Assembly: GCA_964394815.1 (NCBI GenBank)
Contig: CAYMZC010000149.1
Coordinates: 1-6,097 of the forward strand
DNA length: 6,097 bases
Direction of reading: 5' to 3'
Source of the DNA: Sandaracinobacteroides sp964394815
GTDB taxonomy: Bacteria; Pseudomonadota; Alphaproteobacteria; Sphingomonadales; Sphingomonadaceae
The translations under genes were made by a program, and so were the position numbers. Positions 1 to 6,016 of the stretch are shown here, one piece after another. Each line of letters opens with the position of its first letter. Position 1 is the first letter of the stretch. The notes beneath the pieces were generated by a model, which searched no databases, had not been told where the DNA came from, and was given only the letters and a program-made list of their open reading frames with translations.

Positions 1-646
1 GCGCCGGTTGATTGTCGGCCTTCGCCACCTTGCCGGGCTTCGGCAGGATTTCCGACAGGTTCCCTTTCCAGCGGGCTGGGTTGTCCCCCGTGCGATGCCC
101 CGCCACGGTTGCCCATGACAGCACGGCTTCGATGCGCCCGCGAAGGCGGGAAGCGGTTTCCGTCCTGGTTTGCCAGATTGGTTCCAGCGCGCGCAGCACG
201 TCTTGCAGCGTGATTTCCGCCACCAGCTTCGGCCCCAGCACCGGGCTAGCGTATGTGTCGAGGGTCGAGCGCCATTGCTGCCGATGCTTGTCGTTCCGGA
301 ATTCATCCAGCTTCGCGGCCAGATACCGTTCCACGGCCGCTTCAAAGGTCAGCCCCGCACGGGCGTCGCGCCGTTCCTGCACCGGGTCGCCGCCCATCAT
401 CGCCTTGCCCCGGTTTTCCAGCGCCAGCTTGCGAGCGGTTGCCAGCGGGATTGCAGGCGGGCTTCCCAGCCCGAGTTCACAGCGCTTGCCGCGAATGGTG
501 ATGCGCTGCACCCATTGCTTCGCGCCGTTCGGTTGCACGCGCAGGAACAGGCCCTGCCCGTCAAAATACTTTCCCGGGTCGGTCACGGTTTCCACAAAGC
601 GAGCGGTCAACGCCTTTTCCGGCTTCCGAATGCCCCTTGTTGCCAT
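1..646 (-). CDS. Tyrosine recombinase (P4-type integrase), N-terminal part, cut by window edge
   Basis: Site-specific recombinase that would integrate or excise a genomic island or prophage. The minus strand reads 215 codons from ATG at 646 with no stop before the window ends. Residues 1-95 look like the arm-type DNA-binding domain of P4-like integrases (DUF4102): GKYFDGQGLFLRV at 25-37, then KQWVQRITIRGKR and LGLGSPPAIPLATARK. Residues 99-200 look like the SAM-like core-binding domain (LTFEAAVERYLAAK, then LRGRIEAVLSWATVAGHRTGDNPARW). The catalytic domain with its Arg, His-x-x-Arg and Tyr residues would lie beyond position 1, so intactness cannot be judged. The start at 646 is chosen because GGGGGA ends four bases upstream of it. 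An in-frame ATG at 688 is possible but has no well-spaced ribosome binding site. Family assignment is firm; element identity is unknown. Confidence 0.9.
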   Translation of the reverse strand, partial: MATRGIRKPEKALTARFVETVTDPGKYFDGQGLFLRVQPNGAKQWVQRITIRGKRCELGLGSPPAIPLATARKLALENRGKAMMGGDPVQERRDARAGLTFEAAVERYLAAKLDEFRNDKHRQQWRSTLDTYASPVLGPKLVAEITLQDVLRALEPIWQTRTETASRLRGRIEAVLSWATVAGHRTGDNPARWKGNLSEILPKPGKVAKADNQPA

Positions 647-650
647 CGCA

Positions 651-695
651 TCCCCCAGCCTATCCCCCGGAAGGACTTCCCCCACCATATCCCCC
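651..695 (-). promoter_or_regulatory. Integrase ribosome binding site within four GGGGGA copies
   Basis: Read on the minus strand, GGGGGA occurs at 695-690, 683-678, 668-663 and 656-651, that is at steps of 12, 15 and 12 bases. The copy nearest the gene lies four bases before the ATG at 646 and is the likely Shine-Dalgarno. The steps are multiples of three and the frame is open (Gly-Asp or Gly-Glu repeats), so an alternative is that this is coding sequence of a longer integrase starting at ATG 688 or GTG 697. The sequence does not decide between the two. Confidence 0.45.
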
Positions 696-920
696 ACATT
701 GACGCGGATTGAGCCGGAATATAACGGAACAGTCCGGTAAAGGGAAGTATAAACAATGGCTTGTAAACAAGGACTTGCGGCACTTCACGGAAGCCGCCGG
801 AAGCCAGTTATACGGACTCCCGCTCCGCCATCTCGTGGCTACCATGCCTTGAGAATATTAAGATTTCAGAAAATCTCGCGGCTGTCGTACCTCACCTAGT
901 CCCTCACGCGTTCAAGATCG
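696..920. other. Gene-free region upstream of the integrase with short repeats
   Basis: No credible gene is seen. The stretch is more AT-rich than its surroundings and holds TAAACAA twice (750-756 and 764-770), the inverted repeat CTTGTaaACAAG (760-771), CGGAAGCC twice at a 10-base step (788-795, 798-805), and a hairpin with arms AGATTT and AAATCT around CAGA (861-876). Position directly 5' of a P4-type integrase is where a promoter, arm-type integrase sites or an attachment site would be expected. Which of these it is, if any, is inference. Confidence 0.4.
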
Positions 921-1372
921 GGTACTGTCAAATCAAACGCACCTGCGGGCGCCATGCCCATGATCGCGCGGGGCGGGTCGATGCCCAGACCCAGAAAGCA
1001 GCCAGCCTGTTCCCCCATTTCAACGCATCGCCTGAGGTGATCCGCCTTGTGGTGATGATCTACGTGCGCTTCCCACTGAGCCTTCGCACCGTCGAGGATC
1101 TGCTGTTCGAGCTCGGGCTCGACAACTGCTAGGAAACAGCGCGGCCTGGTGGAACCGGTTCCGGCAGATGACGTCACTGCAGAAGTTCGCCTCGGTCCAC
1201 GCCATCGTCCACAACCACTTCAACCTCGATCGCCACCTCATCGACAGGCAGACCTGCAAGACCGCCCGCTCAGCCGCCCTGGCCGGGTGGCAGTCGCTCA
1301 TGACCTGAACCGACGACAGGCCGGGGGCGAACTCCACTTATCGGAGACAAGTTGCGATCAGACTGACAGCGC
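921..1372 (+). mobile_element. Degenerate IS6-family insertion sequence
   Basis: The element is recognised from the transposase fragments at 1004-1308. The left end at 921 begins GGTACTGTCAAATC, close in form to IS6-family terminal repeats (GGnnCTGT...). The reverse complement of the right side (ending near 1372) reads GCGCTGTCAGTC, sharing CTGTCA and, further in, a CGCA-CT block with the left end. The ends are imperfect and no matching 8-bp target duplication is visible (left flank CAAGATCG, right flank TCTGCCCT). The right-end bases are also part of a long hairpin, so the right boundary is uncertain. About 450 bp remain, against roughly 800 bp or more for an intact IS6 element. It cannot transpose on its own. 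Confidence 0.6.
1004..1308 (+). pseudogene. IS6-family transposase, internally deleted and frameshifted
   Basis: Two pieces of an IS6-family DDE transposase are joined. The first, in the frame of 1022, reads NASPEVIRLVVMIYVRFPLS and continues through TVEDLLFELGLDNC to an in-frame TAG at 1130. This is the conserved N-terminal helix-turn-helix region. Similarity continues past the stop (ET-R), then shifts by one base into the frame WWNRF at 1147-1161. There it joins directly to the C-terminal end of the family, RQMTSLQKFASVHAIVHNHF and on to WQSLMT, stopping at 1308. The middle of the protein, roughly 130-150 codons with all three catalytic acidic residues, is missing. The family usually has about 230-240 residues; fewer than 100 remain. 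No clear start codon is visible. Three independent lesions (stop, frameshift, deletion) mean it is dead. Confidence 0.82.
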
Positions 1373-1412
1373 TCTGCCCTCCCCTTGCCAGGGGGAGGGC
1401 GGTTAGCGTCAG
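1363..1412. repeat. Nested intergenic hairpin, possible terminator or small palindromic repeat
   Basis: The inner stem pairs GCCCTCCCC (1376-1384) with GGGGAGGGC (1392-1400) around the loop TTGCCAG, nine perfect GC-rich pairs. It extends outward, with small bulges, through CGCT (1370-1373) with AGCG (1405-1408) and CTGA (1363-1366) with TCAG (1409-1412). It begins about 40 bases past the stop codon of the acyl-CoA synthetase, so it could end that transcript, but no T-run follows on either strand. Similar C-rich/G-rich palindromes are common between genes in related bacteria as I recall, so a dispersed repeat is the alternative. The remaining gap to 1452 shows nothing else. Confidence 0.6.
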
Positions 1413-1452
1413 ACTTGCAATTCCTTTGAGACCGCAGCGACCGGCAGGCCTG

Positions 1453-3150
1453 TCACGCCGCCGTCAGGTCATTGCTTAACCGTTCGCGCAGTTCGCGCCT
1501 CAGGAACTTGCCGCTGGCGTTGCGCGGCAGTGGTTCCGTCATGAACCAGATGTGGCGCGGAACCTTGTAGGCGGCGATATGGCCTTCGCAGAAGCTTCGC
1601 AGCCCGGCCTCATCGAGATTTTCGCCGGGTTTCAGCATGACAGCCACGCCGACGTCCTCGCCAAGCCGGTGATCGGGCACGCCGAACACGCAGCATTCCG
1701 CGATCGCGGGATGGCGGTAGATGGCTGCTTCGACCTCGGCGCAATAGACATTCTCGCCGCCACGCAGCACCATGTCCTTCTTGCGATCAACGATGAAGAT
1801 GAAGCCATCCTCGTCGATGCGGGCGATGTCGCCGGTGTGCAGCCAGCCATCCGTGATCGCGGCCTCGGTCGCCTCAGGGCGGTTGATATAGCCCTTGATG
1901 ACGGCAGCGCCCTTGACCCACAGTTCGCCGACTTCGCCCGGCGGCACGGTGTTGCCGTCGTCATCGACGCATTTGACCTCGTAGCTGGGCATGGCGGGGC
2001 CGGCGCTGTCCGGCTTGTCGACAAAGAAATCTCCGGAGACGGACGTGATGATGCCGCTGGTTTCGGTCATGCCATAGCCGGTGCTCGGCCGGGCACTGAC
2101 CACCTTGTCTTCGATCTTGTGAACGAGATCGGGCGGCACCTGGGCACCGCCGCCCGAAAGCGCCATCAGGCTCGACACATCGGTGGTGGCGAAATCCGGG
2201 TGGTTGATCAGCTCGCGCGCCATCACCGGCACGCCGCCAATGGATGTCACCCGTTCCTGCGCGATGATGCGCAGCGCTTCGCCGGCGTCCCAGCGGTACA
2301 TCAGCACGATGGTGCCGCCGGCCGCAGTCGTCGCATAGGCGCCGCAGTTGTTGGCGGTCACGTGGAACAGCGGCGTCGTCAGCAGGGACACCGGCACCGG
2401 CGGCGCGGCGGGTGGCTCCACGCCGGTGGCCCGCTGCACCGCCAGCGCCGTCGAAGCGCCGGCATAGAGCATGTTGTACAGATTGGTGATGCACCCGCGA
2501 TGGGTCAGTTGCGCGCCCTTGGGAAAACCGGTGGTGCCTGACGTGTAGAAAATGCAGGCATCGGCATCGGGATCAATTTCCACCTCCGGCATGGCGCCGC
2601 CGTGCGCGATGACATCGGCGAACGGCGTCACCCCCGGCTCGGGCCCGCGCAACCGCACACCGACGAGCGCCATGCCAGCCGGCGGCTCGGCGATTTGCTT
2701 GTAGCGGTCGAGCCGCTCGGCATCGAGGAACAGGACCTTGGGCGCCGCATCGCCAAGCCCATAGGCCATTTCCTCGGCTGTCCACCAGGCGTTCATGCCG
2801 ACAACGGCTATCCCTGTGGAGACGCAGGCCCAGTAGATCAGCAGCCATTCGGGATAGTTGCGCATGGCGATCGCCACCCGGTCGCCCGGCTTTACGCCCT
2901 GTGCCGCCAGCCATGCCGCGATGGCGTCAACACGGGCGTGGGCTTCGGCATAGGTCAGCCGTTCGTCGCGATAGACGAGGTAGCTGTTGTCGGCGAATTG
3001 CCGGGTCGATTGCCATAGCGCCCGCACATCGGGCATCGCATGGCGATAGGCGCGCACGGCGATGCCATTGACCTCGATGGTGATGATCTCGAACGCGCCA
3101 CCGGGGCCCGTCAGCTCCTCGCACGCCTTCGCCAATTCCGCGTAGTGCAT
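1453..3150 (-). CDS. Class I adenylate-forming acyl-CoA synthetase (fatty acid-CoA ligase-like)
   Basis: A 565-residue cytoplasmic enzyme that would activate a carboxylic acid with ATP to an acyl-AMP and transfer it to coenzyme A. The core motifs of the ANL superfamily are all present: phosphate loop TSGTTGFPKG at 203-212, YGMTETSG at 359-366, GWLHTGD with its ribose-binding Asp at 435-441, hinge and DRKKDMVLRGGENV at 455-468, and catalytic Lys548 in PRNASGKFLRREL near the C-terminus. Length is normal for the family. The ATG at 3150 is chosen because GGGGAGGG (3160-3153) lies just before it and the protein then begins like family members. The frame stays open upstream to 3384, but that part has no family-like sequence. 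The gene is transcribed away from the mod operon, with a hairpin downstream. Substrate cannot be read from sequence; medium- or long-chain fatty acids or an aromatic acid are possible. Confidence 0.92.
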   Translation of the reverse strand: MHYAELAKACEELTGPGGAFEIITIEVNGIAVRAYRHAMPDVRALWQSTRQFADNSYLVYRDERLTYAEAHARVDAIAAWLAAQGVKPGDRVAIAMRNYPEWLLIYWACVSTGIAVVGMNAWWTAEEMAYGLGDAAPKVLFLDAERLDRYKQIAEPPAGMALVGVRLRGPEPGVTPFADVIAHGGAMPEVEIDPDADACIFYTSGTTGFPKGAQLTHRGCITNLYNMLYAGASTALAVQRATGVEPPAAPPVPVSLLTTPLFHVTANNCGAYATTAAGGTIVLMYRWDAGEALRIIAQERVTSIGGVPVMARELINHPDFATTDVSSLMALSGGGAQVPPDLVHKIEDKVVSARPSTGYGMTETSGIITSVSGDFFVDKPDSAGPAMPSYEVKCVDDDGNTVPPGEVGELWVKGAAVIKGYINRPEATEAAITDGWLHTGDIARIDEDGFIFIVDRKKDMVLRGGENVYCAEVEAAIYRHPAIAECCVFGVPDHRLGEDVGVAVMLKPGENLDEAGLRSFCEGHIAAYKVPRHIWFMTEPLPRNASGKFLRRELRERLSNDLTAA

Positions 3151-3377
3151 AACCCTCCCCAGAGCATTGTTCTCGCCTGTCGTTGATACACAGGTTCCTC
3201 CGCCCGGAAAGCTATCTAGAGCCATCGGGCTGTCACATTTCAGGGAAGCATGCCACGATACAGAATTCCGGCGGATATCCGCAGCCCGCTGTGCGCCGTC
3301 ATCCATGGCCCGCAGCAGGCGTTGTTCGGCTTGCGACCCGGACCGGGCCGCAATACCCATTGCCGATGCCAACAGGG
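3151..3377. other. Divergent intergenic region between acyl-CoA synthetase and modE
   Basis: This stretch must hold the promoters of both divergent genes, but I cannot identify convincing -35/-10 pairs for either. Both strands have open frames through it, yet the encoded peptides have no domain-like sequence and precede good family starts, so I treat it as noncoding. It contains a perfect 12-bp palindrome, GCGGATATCCGC, at 3271-3282 and a short one, CCCGGaCCGGG, at 3337-3347. No Mo-box-like TATATA motif is seen here. Confidence 0.5.
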
Positions 3378-3752
3378 ATGTCACTCAAACTCACCATCCG
3401 CCTGTATTGCGGCGATCAGATCGCAATGGGGCCCGGCAAGGCGGACCTGCTCGATGCCATCAGGGCCTGCGGCTCGATCTCGGGCGCAGGTCGGGCGATG
3501 GGAATGAGCTACAGGCGCGCCTGGCTGCTGGTCGACACCATGAACCGTTGCTGGAAGGAACCGCTGGTTGCGACGGCCCCCGGCAGCGCCCATGGCGGCG
3601 GCGCCCGCTTGACCGGGATGGGAGAAAAGATCCTCTCCCACTATCGAAGCCTGCAGACCTCCCTCGATGTGGCCGCATCATGCCCCGATCGGGCAGCACT
3701 CGCACAGGCAATGCGGGATGAGCCGAAGGCAAGCCAGAAAGCCCGCGTTTGA
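3378..3752 (+). CDS. modE: ModE-type molybdate-responsive regulator, DNA-binding domain only
   Basis: A 124-residue winged-helix protein of the ModE N-terminal (LysR-like) family. Family hallmarks are IRLYCGDQIAMGPGKADLLD at 7-26, the recognition helix region GRAMGMSYRRAWLLVDTMNR at 38-57, and a glycine-rich wing around 67-80 leading into LTGMGEKIL. E. coli ModE is about twice as long because it carries a C-terminal pair of molybdate-binding Mop domains. None follows here, and the C-terminus is a short Ala/Arg/Lys-rich tail. It is the first gene of the mod operon, 60 bases before modA, so it probably represses or tunes the operon, perhaps through the site at 3771-3798. The start is uncertain: ATG 3378 gives the usual family N-terminus but CAGGG abuts it. 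ATG 3366, in frame, adds four residues. How it senses metal without Mop domains is unknown. Confidence 0.85.
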   Translation: MSLKLTIRLYCGDQIAMGPGKADLLDAIRACGSISGAGRAMGMSYRRAWLLVDTMNRCWKEPLVATAPGSAHGGGARLTGMGEKILSHYRSLQTSLDVAASCPDRAALAQAMRDEPKASQKARV

Positions 3753-3770
3753 GCTTGGCCGGTCGAATTC

Positions 3771-3798
3771 CGTCCTATATACCACGCGACATAGCCAA
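3771..3798 (+). promoter_or_regulatory. Candidate Mo-box (ModE operator) upstream of modA
   Basis: The 60-base gap between modE and modA holds CGTCCTATATA (3771-3781), a 6-base spacer, then GACATAGCCAA (3788-3798). Against the ModE consensus ATCGCTATATA-N6/7-TATATAACGAT the left half keeps CTATATA exactly and the right half matches at six of eleven positions, with the expected spacing and position. The CTATAT also resembles a -10 element, so the site may overlap a promoter of its own for modABC. The match is degenerate and unproved. Confidence 0.42.
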
Positions 3799-3812
3799 TT
3801 GGATGATCGCCC

Positions 3813-4583
3813 GTGTCGCTGCTCCGCATCCTGTCCGTCTTCCTCATCGCAGCCTTGCCGGTTCTGGCGCCTGCCCAGGCGCGGCAGCAGCGAGGGCCCA
3901 TGCTGCTCGCCGCTGCAAGCTTGCAGGAAGCCCTGACCGACGCGGCCAGCAGCTGGGCCGGCAAGGGCCATCCACGCCCCGTCATCTCCTTTGCAGGATC
4001 CTCGGCACTGGCGCGGCAGATCGAGGCGGGAGCGCCAGCGGACCTGTTCATCCCGGCCGATGAGGAATGGATGGATCATGTTGCACGCAAGGGACTGATC
4101 CGGGCGAACAGCCGTGTATCCTTCCTTTCCAACCGGCTCGTGCTTGTTGCCCCCACTGGCAGCAACGCCCGGCTGGCCATCGGGCGCGGCTTCCCGCTTG
4201 CCGGTGCGCTTGGCAACGGGCGCCTCGCAATGGCTGACCCTGACAATGTGCCGGCAGGCAGATACGGGCGCGCGGCGTTGAGCAGCCTGGGTGTATGGGC
4301 ATCCGTGTCCGGAAAGATTGCCCGCGCCGAAAATGTCCGTGCAGCACTTGCGCTGGTGGAACGCAAGGAAGCGCCCTTCGGTATCGTCTATGCAACCGAT
4401 GCGCGCGCGTCCGCGCGGGTCCGTATAGTGGGCGTCTTCCCGGTCAACGCGCACCCTGCGATCACCTATCCCATCGCCGCTTTGCGCACGTCCACCAATC
4501 CGGACGCGGAAGCCTTTCGCCGGTTCCTCGTCTCGCGCGAAGGCAGGGCGATCTTTGCCCGGCACGGCTTTGCAGCGCGCTGA
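3813..4583 (+). CDS. modA: Molybdate ABC transporter, periplasmic molybdate-binding protein
   Basis: A 256-residue extracytoplasmic protein that captures molybdate (and usually tungstate) and delivers it to ModB. The first 23 residues are a Sec signal peptide: Arg5, a hydrophobic core LSVFLIAALPVLA and an AQA site with cleavage expected after Ala23. The mature protein has the ModA fold markers LLAAASLQEAL, FAGSSALARQIEAGAPADLF and GIVYATDA. Residues corresponding to the E. coli ModA oxyanion ligands (Ser12, Ser39, Ala125, Val152, Tyr170 of the mature protein) appear as Ser36, Ser63, Ala148, Val175 and Tyr193, with spacing kept to within one residue. Start is GTG 3813: a TGA lies three codons upstream in this frame, so no earlier start exists. 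The ribosome binding site is weak (GGAT about eight bases away). modB starts 12 bases after its stop. Confidence 0.94.
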   Translation: MSLLRILSVFLIAALPVLAPAQARQQRGPMLLAAASLQEALTDAASSWAGKGHPRPVISFAGSSALARQIEAGAPADLFIPADEEWMDHVARKGLIRANSRVSFLSNRLVLVAPTGSNARLAIGRGFPLAGALGNGRLAMADPDNVPAGRYGRAALSSLGVWASVSGKIARAENVRAALALVERKEAPFGIVYATDARASARVRIVGVFPVNAHPAITYPIAALRTSTNPDAEAFRRFLVSREGRAIFARHGFAAR

Positions 4584-4595
4584 GACGGGAAGGAT

Positions 4596-5294
4596 ATGGC
4601 GCTCAATCCAGAGGAATGGGAGGTCATCGCCCTGTCGCTCAAAGTGAGCGCAGTGGCAGTGACGGCTTGCCTGCCGGTGGCGTTCGGGCTTGCCTGGCTG
4701 CTGGCGCGCGGGCGGTTTCCGGGGCGTATCCTGCTCGATGCACTGGTTCATCTCCCGCTCGTGCTTCCACCGGTGGTCATGGGCTGGCTGCTGCTGCTCG
4801 CCTTCGGCAACAATGGCCCGGCAGGGCGCTGGTTTTCCGAGATCATGGGCATCAGTTTCATGTTCCGCTGGACAGGCGCTGCCCTGGCTGCGGCGGTCAT
4901 GGCCTTGCCGCTGATGGTGCGGGCGATGCGCCTGTCGATCGAAGCGGTGGACCACAGGCTCGAACAGGCAGCCGAGACGCTGGGGGCTTCGCGCGCGCAT
5001 ATATTCGCCACGATCACCCTGCCGCTGGCGCTGCCCGGCCTGTTGGCGGGCGCGGTGCTTGGCTTCGCCCGCTCGCTCGGCGAATTCGGCGCAACTATCA
5101 CGTTCGTCTCGAACATACCGGGCGAGACGCGCACCCTTCCGATTGCCATCTACAGCGCCTTGCAGGTGCCCGGCAGCGAGGTGGCGGTTGCCCGCCTGTC
5201 GCTGATCGCCGTTGCCCTGTCGCTGGCTGCGCTGGTGGCATCGGAAGTGCTCACCCGCCGCGCCGGACACGGAAAGGGCGGACATGTCCTTTGA
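4596..5294 (+). CDS. modB: Molybdate ABC transporter, permease subunit
   Basis: A 232-residue inner-membrane protein forming the homodimeric channel of the molybdate importer. Hydrophobic segments lie near residues 10-36, 46-70, 92-112, 145-172 and 198-219, as expected for five or so membrane spans. The cytoplasmic coupling loop with the EAA motif is clear at 123-150 (EQAAETLGASRAHIFATITL, then PLALPGLL), which docks on ModC. GFARSLGEFGATITF (156-170) and the following NIPGETRTLPIAIY are highly typical of ModB. Length equals the family norm. ATG 4596 follows GGGAAGGA and lies 12 bases after modA. The 3' end overlaps the start of modC by 11 bases, consistent with translational coupling and one transcript. 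Confidence 0.94.
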   Translation: MALNPEEWEVIALSLKVSAVAVTACLPVAFGLAWLLARGRFPGRILLDALVHLPLVLPPVVMGWLLLLAFGNNGPAGRWFSEIMGISFMFRWTGAALAAAVMALPLMVRAMRLSIEAVDHRLEQAAETLGASRAHIFATITLPLALPGLLAGAVLGFARSLGEFGATITFVSNIPGETRTLPIAIYSALQVPGSEVAVARLSLIAVALSLAALVASEVLTRRAGHGKGGHVL

Positions 5295-5907
5295 TGTCAG
5301 GGTCGAATGCCGCCTTGGCGACCGGACCATCAAGGCCGCCTTTTCCGGCACACATGGCCTGACCGCGCTGTTCGGCCCGTCGGGCGCTGGCAAGACCTCC
5401 ATCCTCAACATGGTGGCAGGGCTGCTGCGGCCAGACACGGGCCGCATTGCCGTTGGCCACACCATTTTGTTCGACAGGTCTTCCGGCGTCAACCTGCCCG
5501 CCCGCCATCGCCGCGCAGGCTATGTCTTTCAGGATGGCCGGCTGTTTCCACACAAGCGGGTGCGCGACAACCTGCTTTATGGCTGGCATCTGGCTCCGGC
5601 TGAAGATCGCTGGATGAATCTTGATGAAGCCACCCGGTTTCTTGGGATCGCCCATCTGCTCGACCGCTGGCCGCGCACGCTTTCGGGCGGCGAGGCGCAG
5701 CGCGTCGCGATTGGCCGGGCGCTGCTGTCCGGTCCACGCTTCCTGCTGATGGACGAACCGCTGGCATCGCTGGACCGGGCGCGGCGCGAAGAGATCATGA
5801 ACGTGATCGAGCGTCTCCGGGACGAACTGACCCTGCCCATCCTTTATGTCAGCCATGATCGCGACGAAGTCGAGCGGCTGGCGACGACGATTGTGCCAGT
5901 CGGTTAG
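5284..5907 (+). CDS. modC: Molybdate ABC transporter, ATP-binding subunit, short form without TOBE/Mop domain
   Basis: A 207-residue cytoplasmic ATPase that powers molybdate import through ModB. All ABC motifs are present: Walker A GPSGAGKTS at 31-39, Q-loop Gln83 in YVFQDGRLFPH, signature LSGGEAQR at 133-140, Walker B LLMDEP at 154-159, D-loop ASLD at 161-164 and switch His191 in VSHD. The FQDGRLFPHKRVRDNLLYG segment is characteristic of ModC. E. coli ModC is about 350 residues, with a C-terminal TOBE/Mop domain that binds molybdate. Here the protein ends about 16 residues after the switch histidine, with no such domain and no sign of a frameshifted remainder in the following 100 bases. ATG 5284 is preferred because GGAAAGGGCGG precedes it and the protein then begins at the first beta strand. 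An in-frame ATG at 5212 would lie deep inside modB. Confidence 0.92.
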   Translation: MSFDVRVECRLGDRTIKAAFSGTHGLTALFGPSGAGKTSILNMVAGLLRPDTGRIAVGHTILFDRSSGVNLPARHRRAGYVFQDGRLFPHKRVRDNLLYGWHLAPAEDRWMNLDEATRFLGIAHLLDRWPRTLSGGEAQRVAIGRALLSGPRFLLMDEPLASLDRARREEIMNVIERLRDELTLPILYVSHDRDEVERLATTIVPVG

Positions 5908-5970
5908 AGCATGCGCCCACAAGCCCGAATGGGCAAGCAAGCGCCAACTGGCCGGCGCCAGGGCCTGCCT

Positions 5971-6015
5971 GCCTGATCCCTGCCAGCCTGAACCCTGACG
6001 GCCTGAACCCTGATG
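5971..6015. repeat. Three 15-bp tandem repeats between convergent genes
   Basis: Units are GCCTGATCCCTGCCA, GCCTGAACCCTGACG and GCCTGAACCCTGATG. Each unit contains CCTG twice, so CCTGA/CCTGC recurs every seven or eight bases from 5972 to 6009. The last GCCTGA (6001-6006) can pair with TCAGGC (6017-6022) across a ten-base loop, reaching into the end of the convergent gene. The repeat lies 63 bases after modC. Upstream, 5908-5970 holds two weak hairpins (GCCC gaat GGGC at 5923-5934; GCGCC with GGCGC at 5941-5958) that might help end modC transcription, with no T-run. Confidence 0.6.
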
Positions 6016-6016
6016 G

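Noticed and set aside
12..740. 242-codon open frame on the plus strand opposite the integrase
   Set aside because: Ser/Arg-rich shadow product; the minus strand encodes a recognisable integrase over the same bases.
814..830. GGACTCCCGCTCCGCCA resembles the 3' end of a tRNA and so an attachment site
   Set aside because: If CCA is the end, the T-loop position before it reads TTATACG-like sequence and the invariant C after the loop is absent. No cloverleaf forms. At best a chance match.
896..1337. Minus-strand open frames over the IS region
   Set aside because: They are antisense to the IS6 transposase pieces on the plus strand and show no domain.
913..1380. 8-bp target duplication flanking the IS remnant
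   Set aside because: CAAGATCG and TCTGCCCT do not match, so insertion is too old, the ends are misplaced, or one end was rearranged.
1552..2541. 329-codon open frame on the plus strand within the acyl-CoA synthetase
   Set aside because: Antisense shadow of a gene with all ANL motifs; its protein is low-complexity and unlike any family.
3183..3377. Longer ModE starting at ATG 3183
   Set aside because: The added 65 residues lack any ModE similarity; the family N-terminus begins at or very near 3378.
3151..3384. Longer acyl-CoA synthetase starting at ATG 3384
   Set aside because: The extra 78 residues have no family-like sequence and overlap the start of modE, while ATG 3150 has a strong GGGGAGGG ribosome binding site.
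3678..5492. 604-codon open frame on the minus strand across modA and modB
   Set aside because: It is antisense to genes with clear family motifs, and its His/Arg/Gln-rich product has no domain. Long antisense open frames are common in GC-rich DNA.
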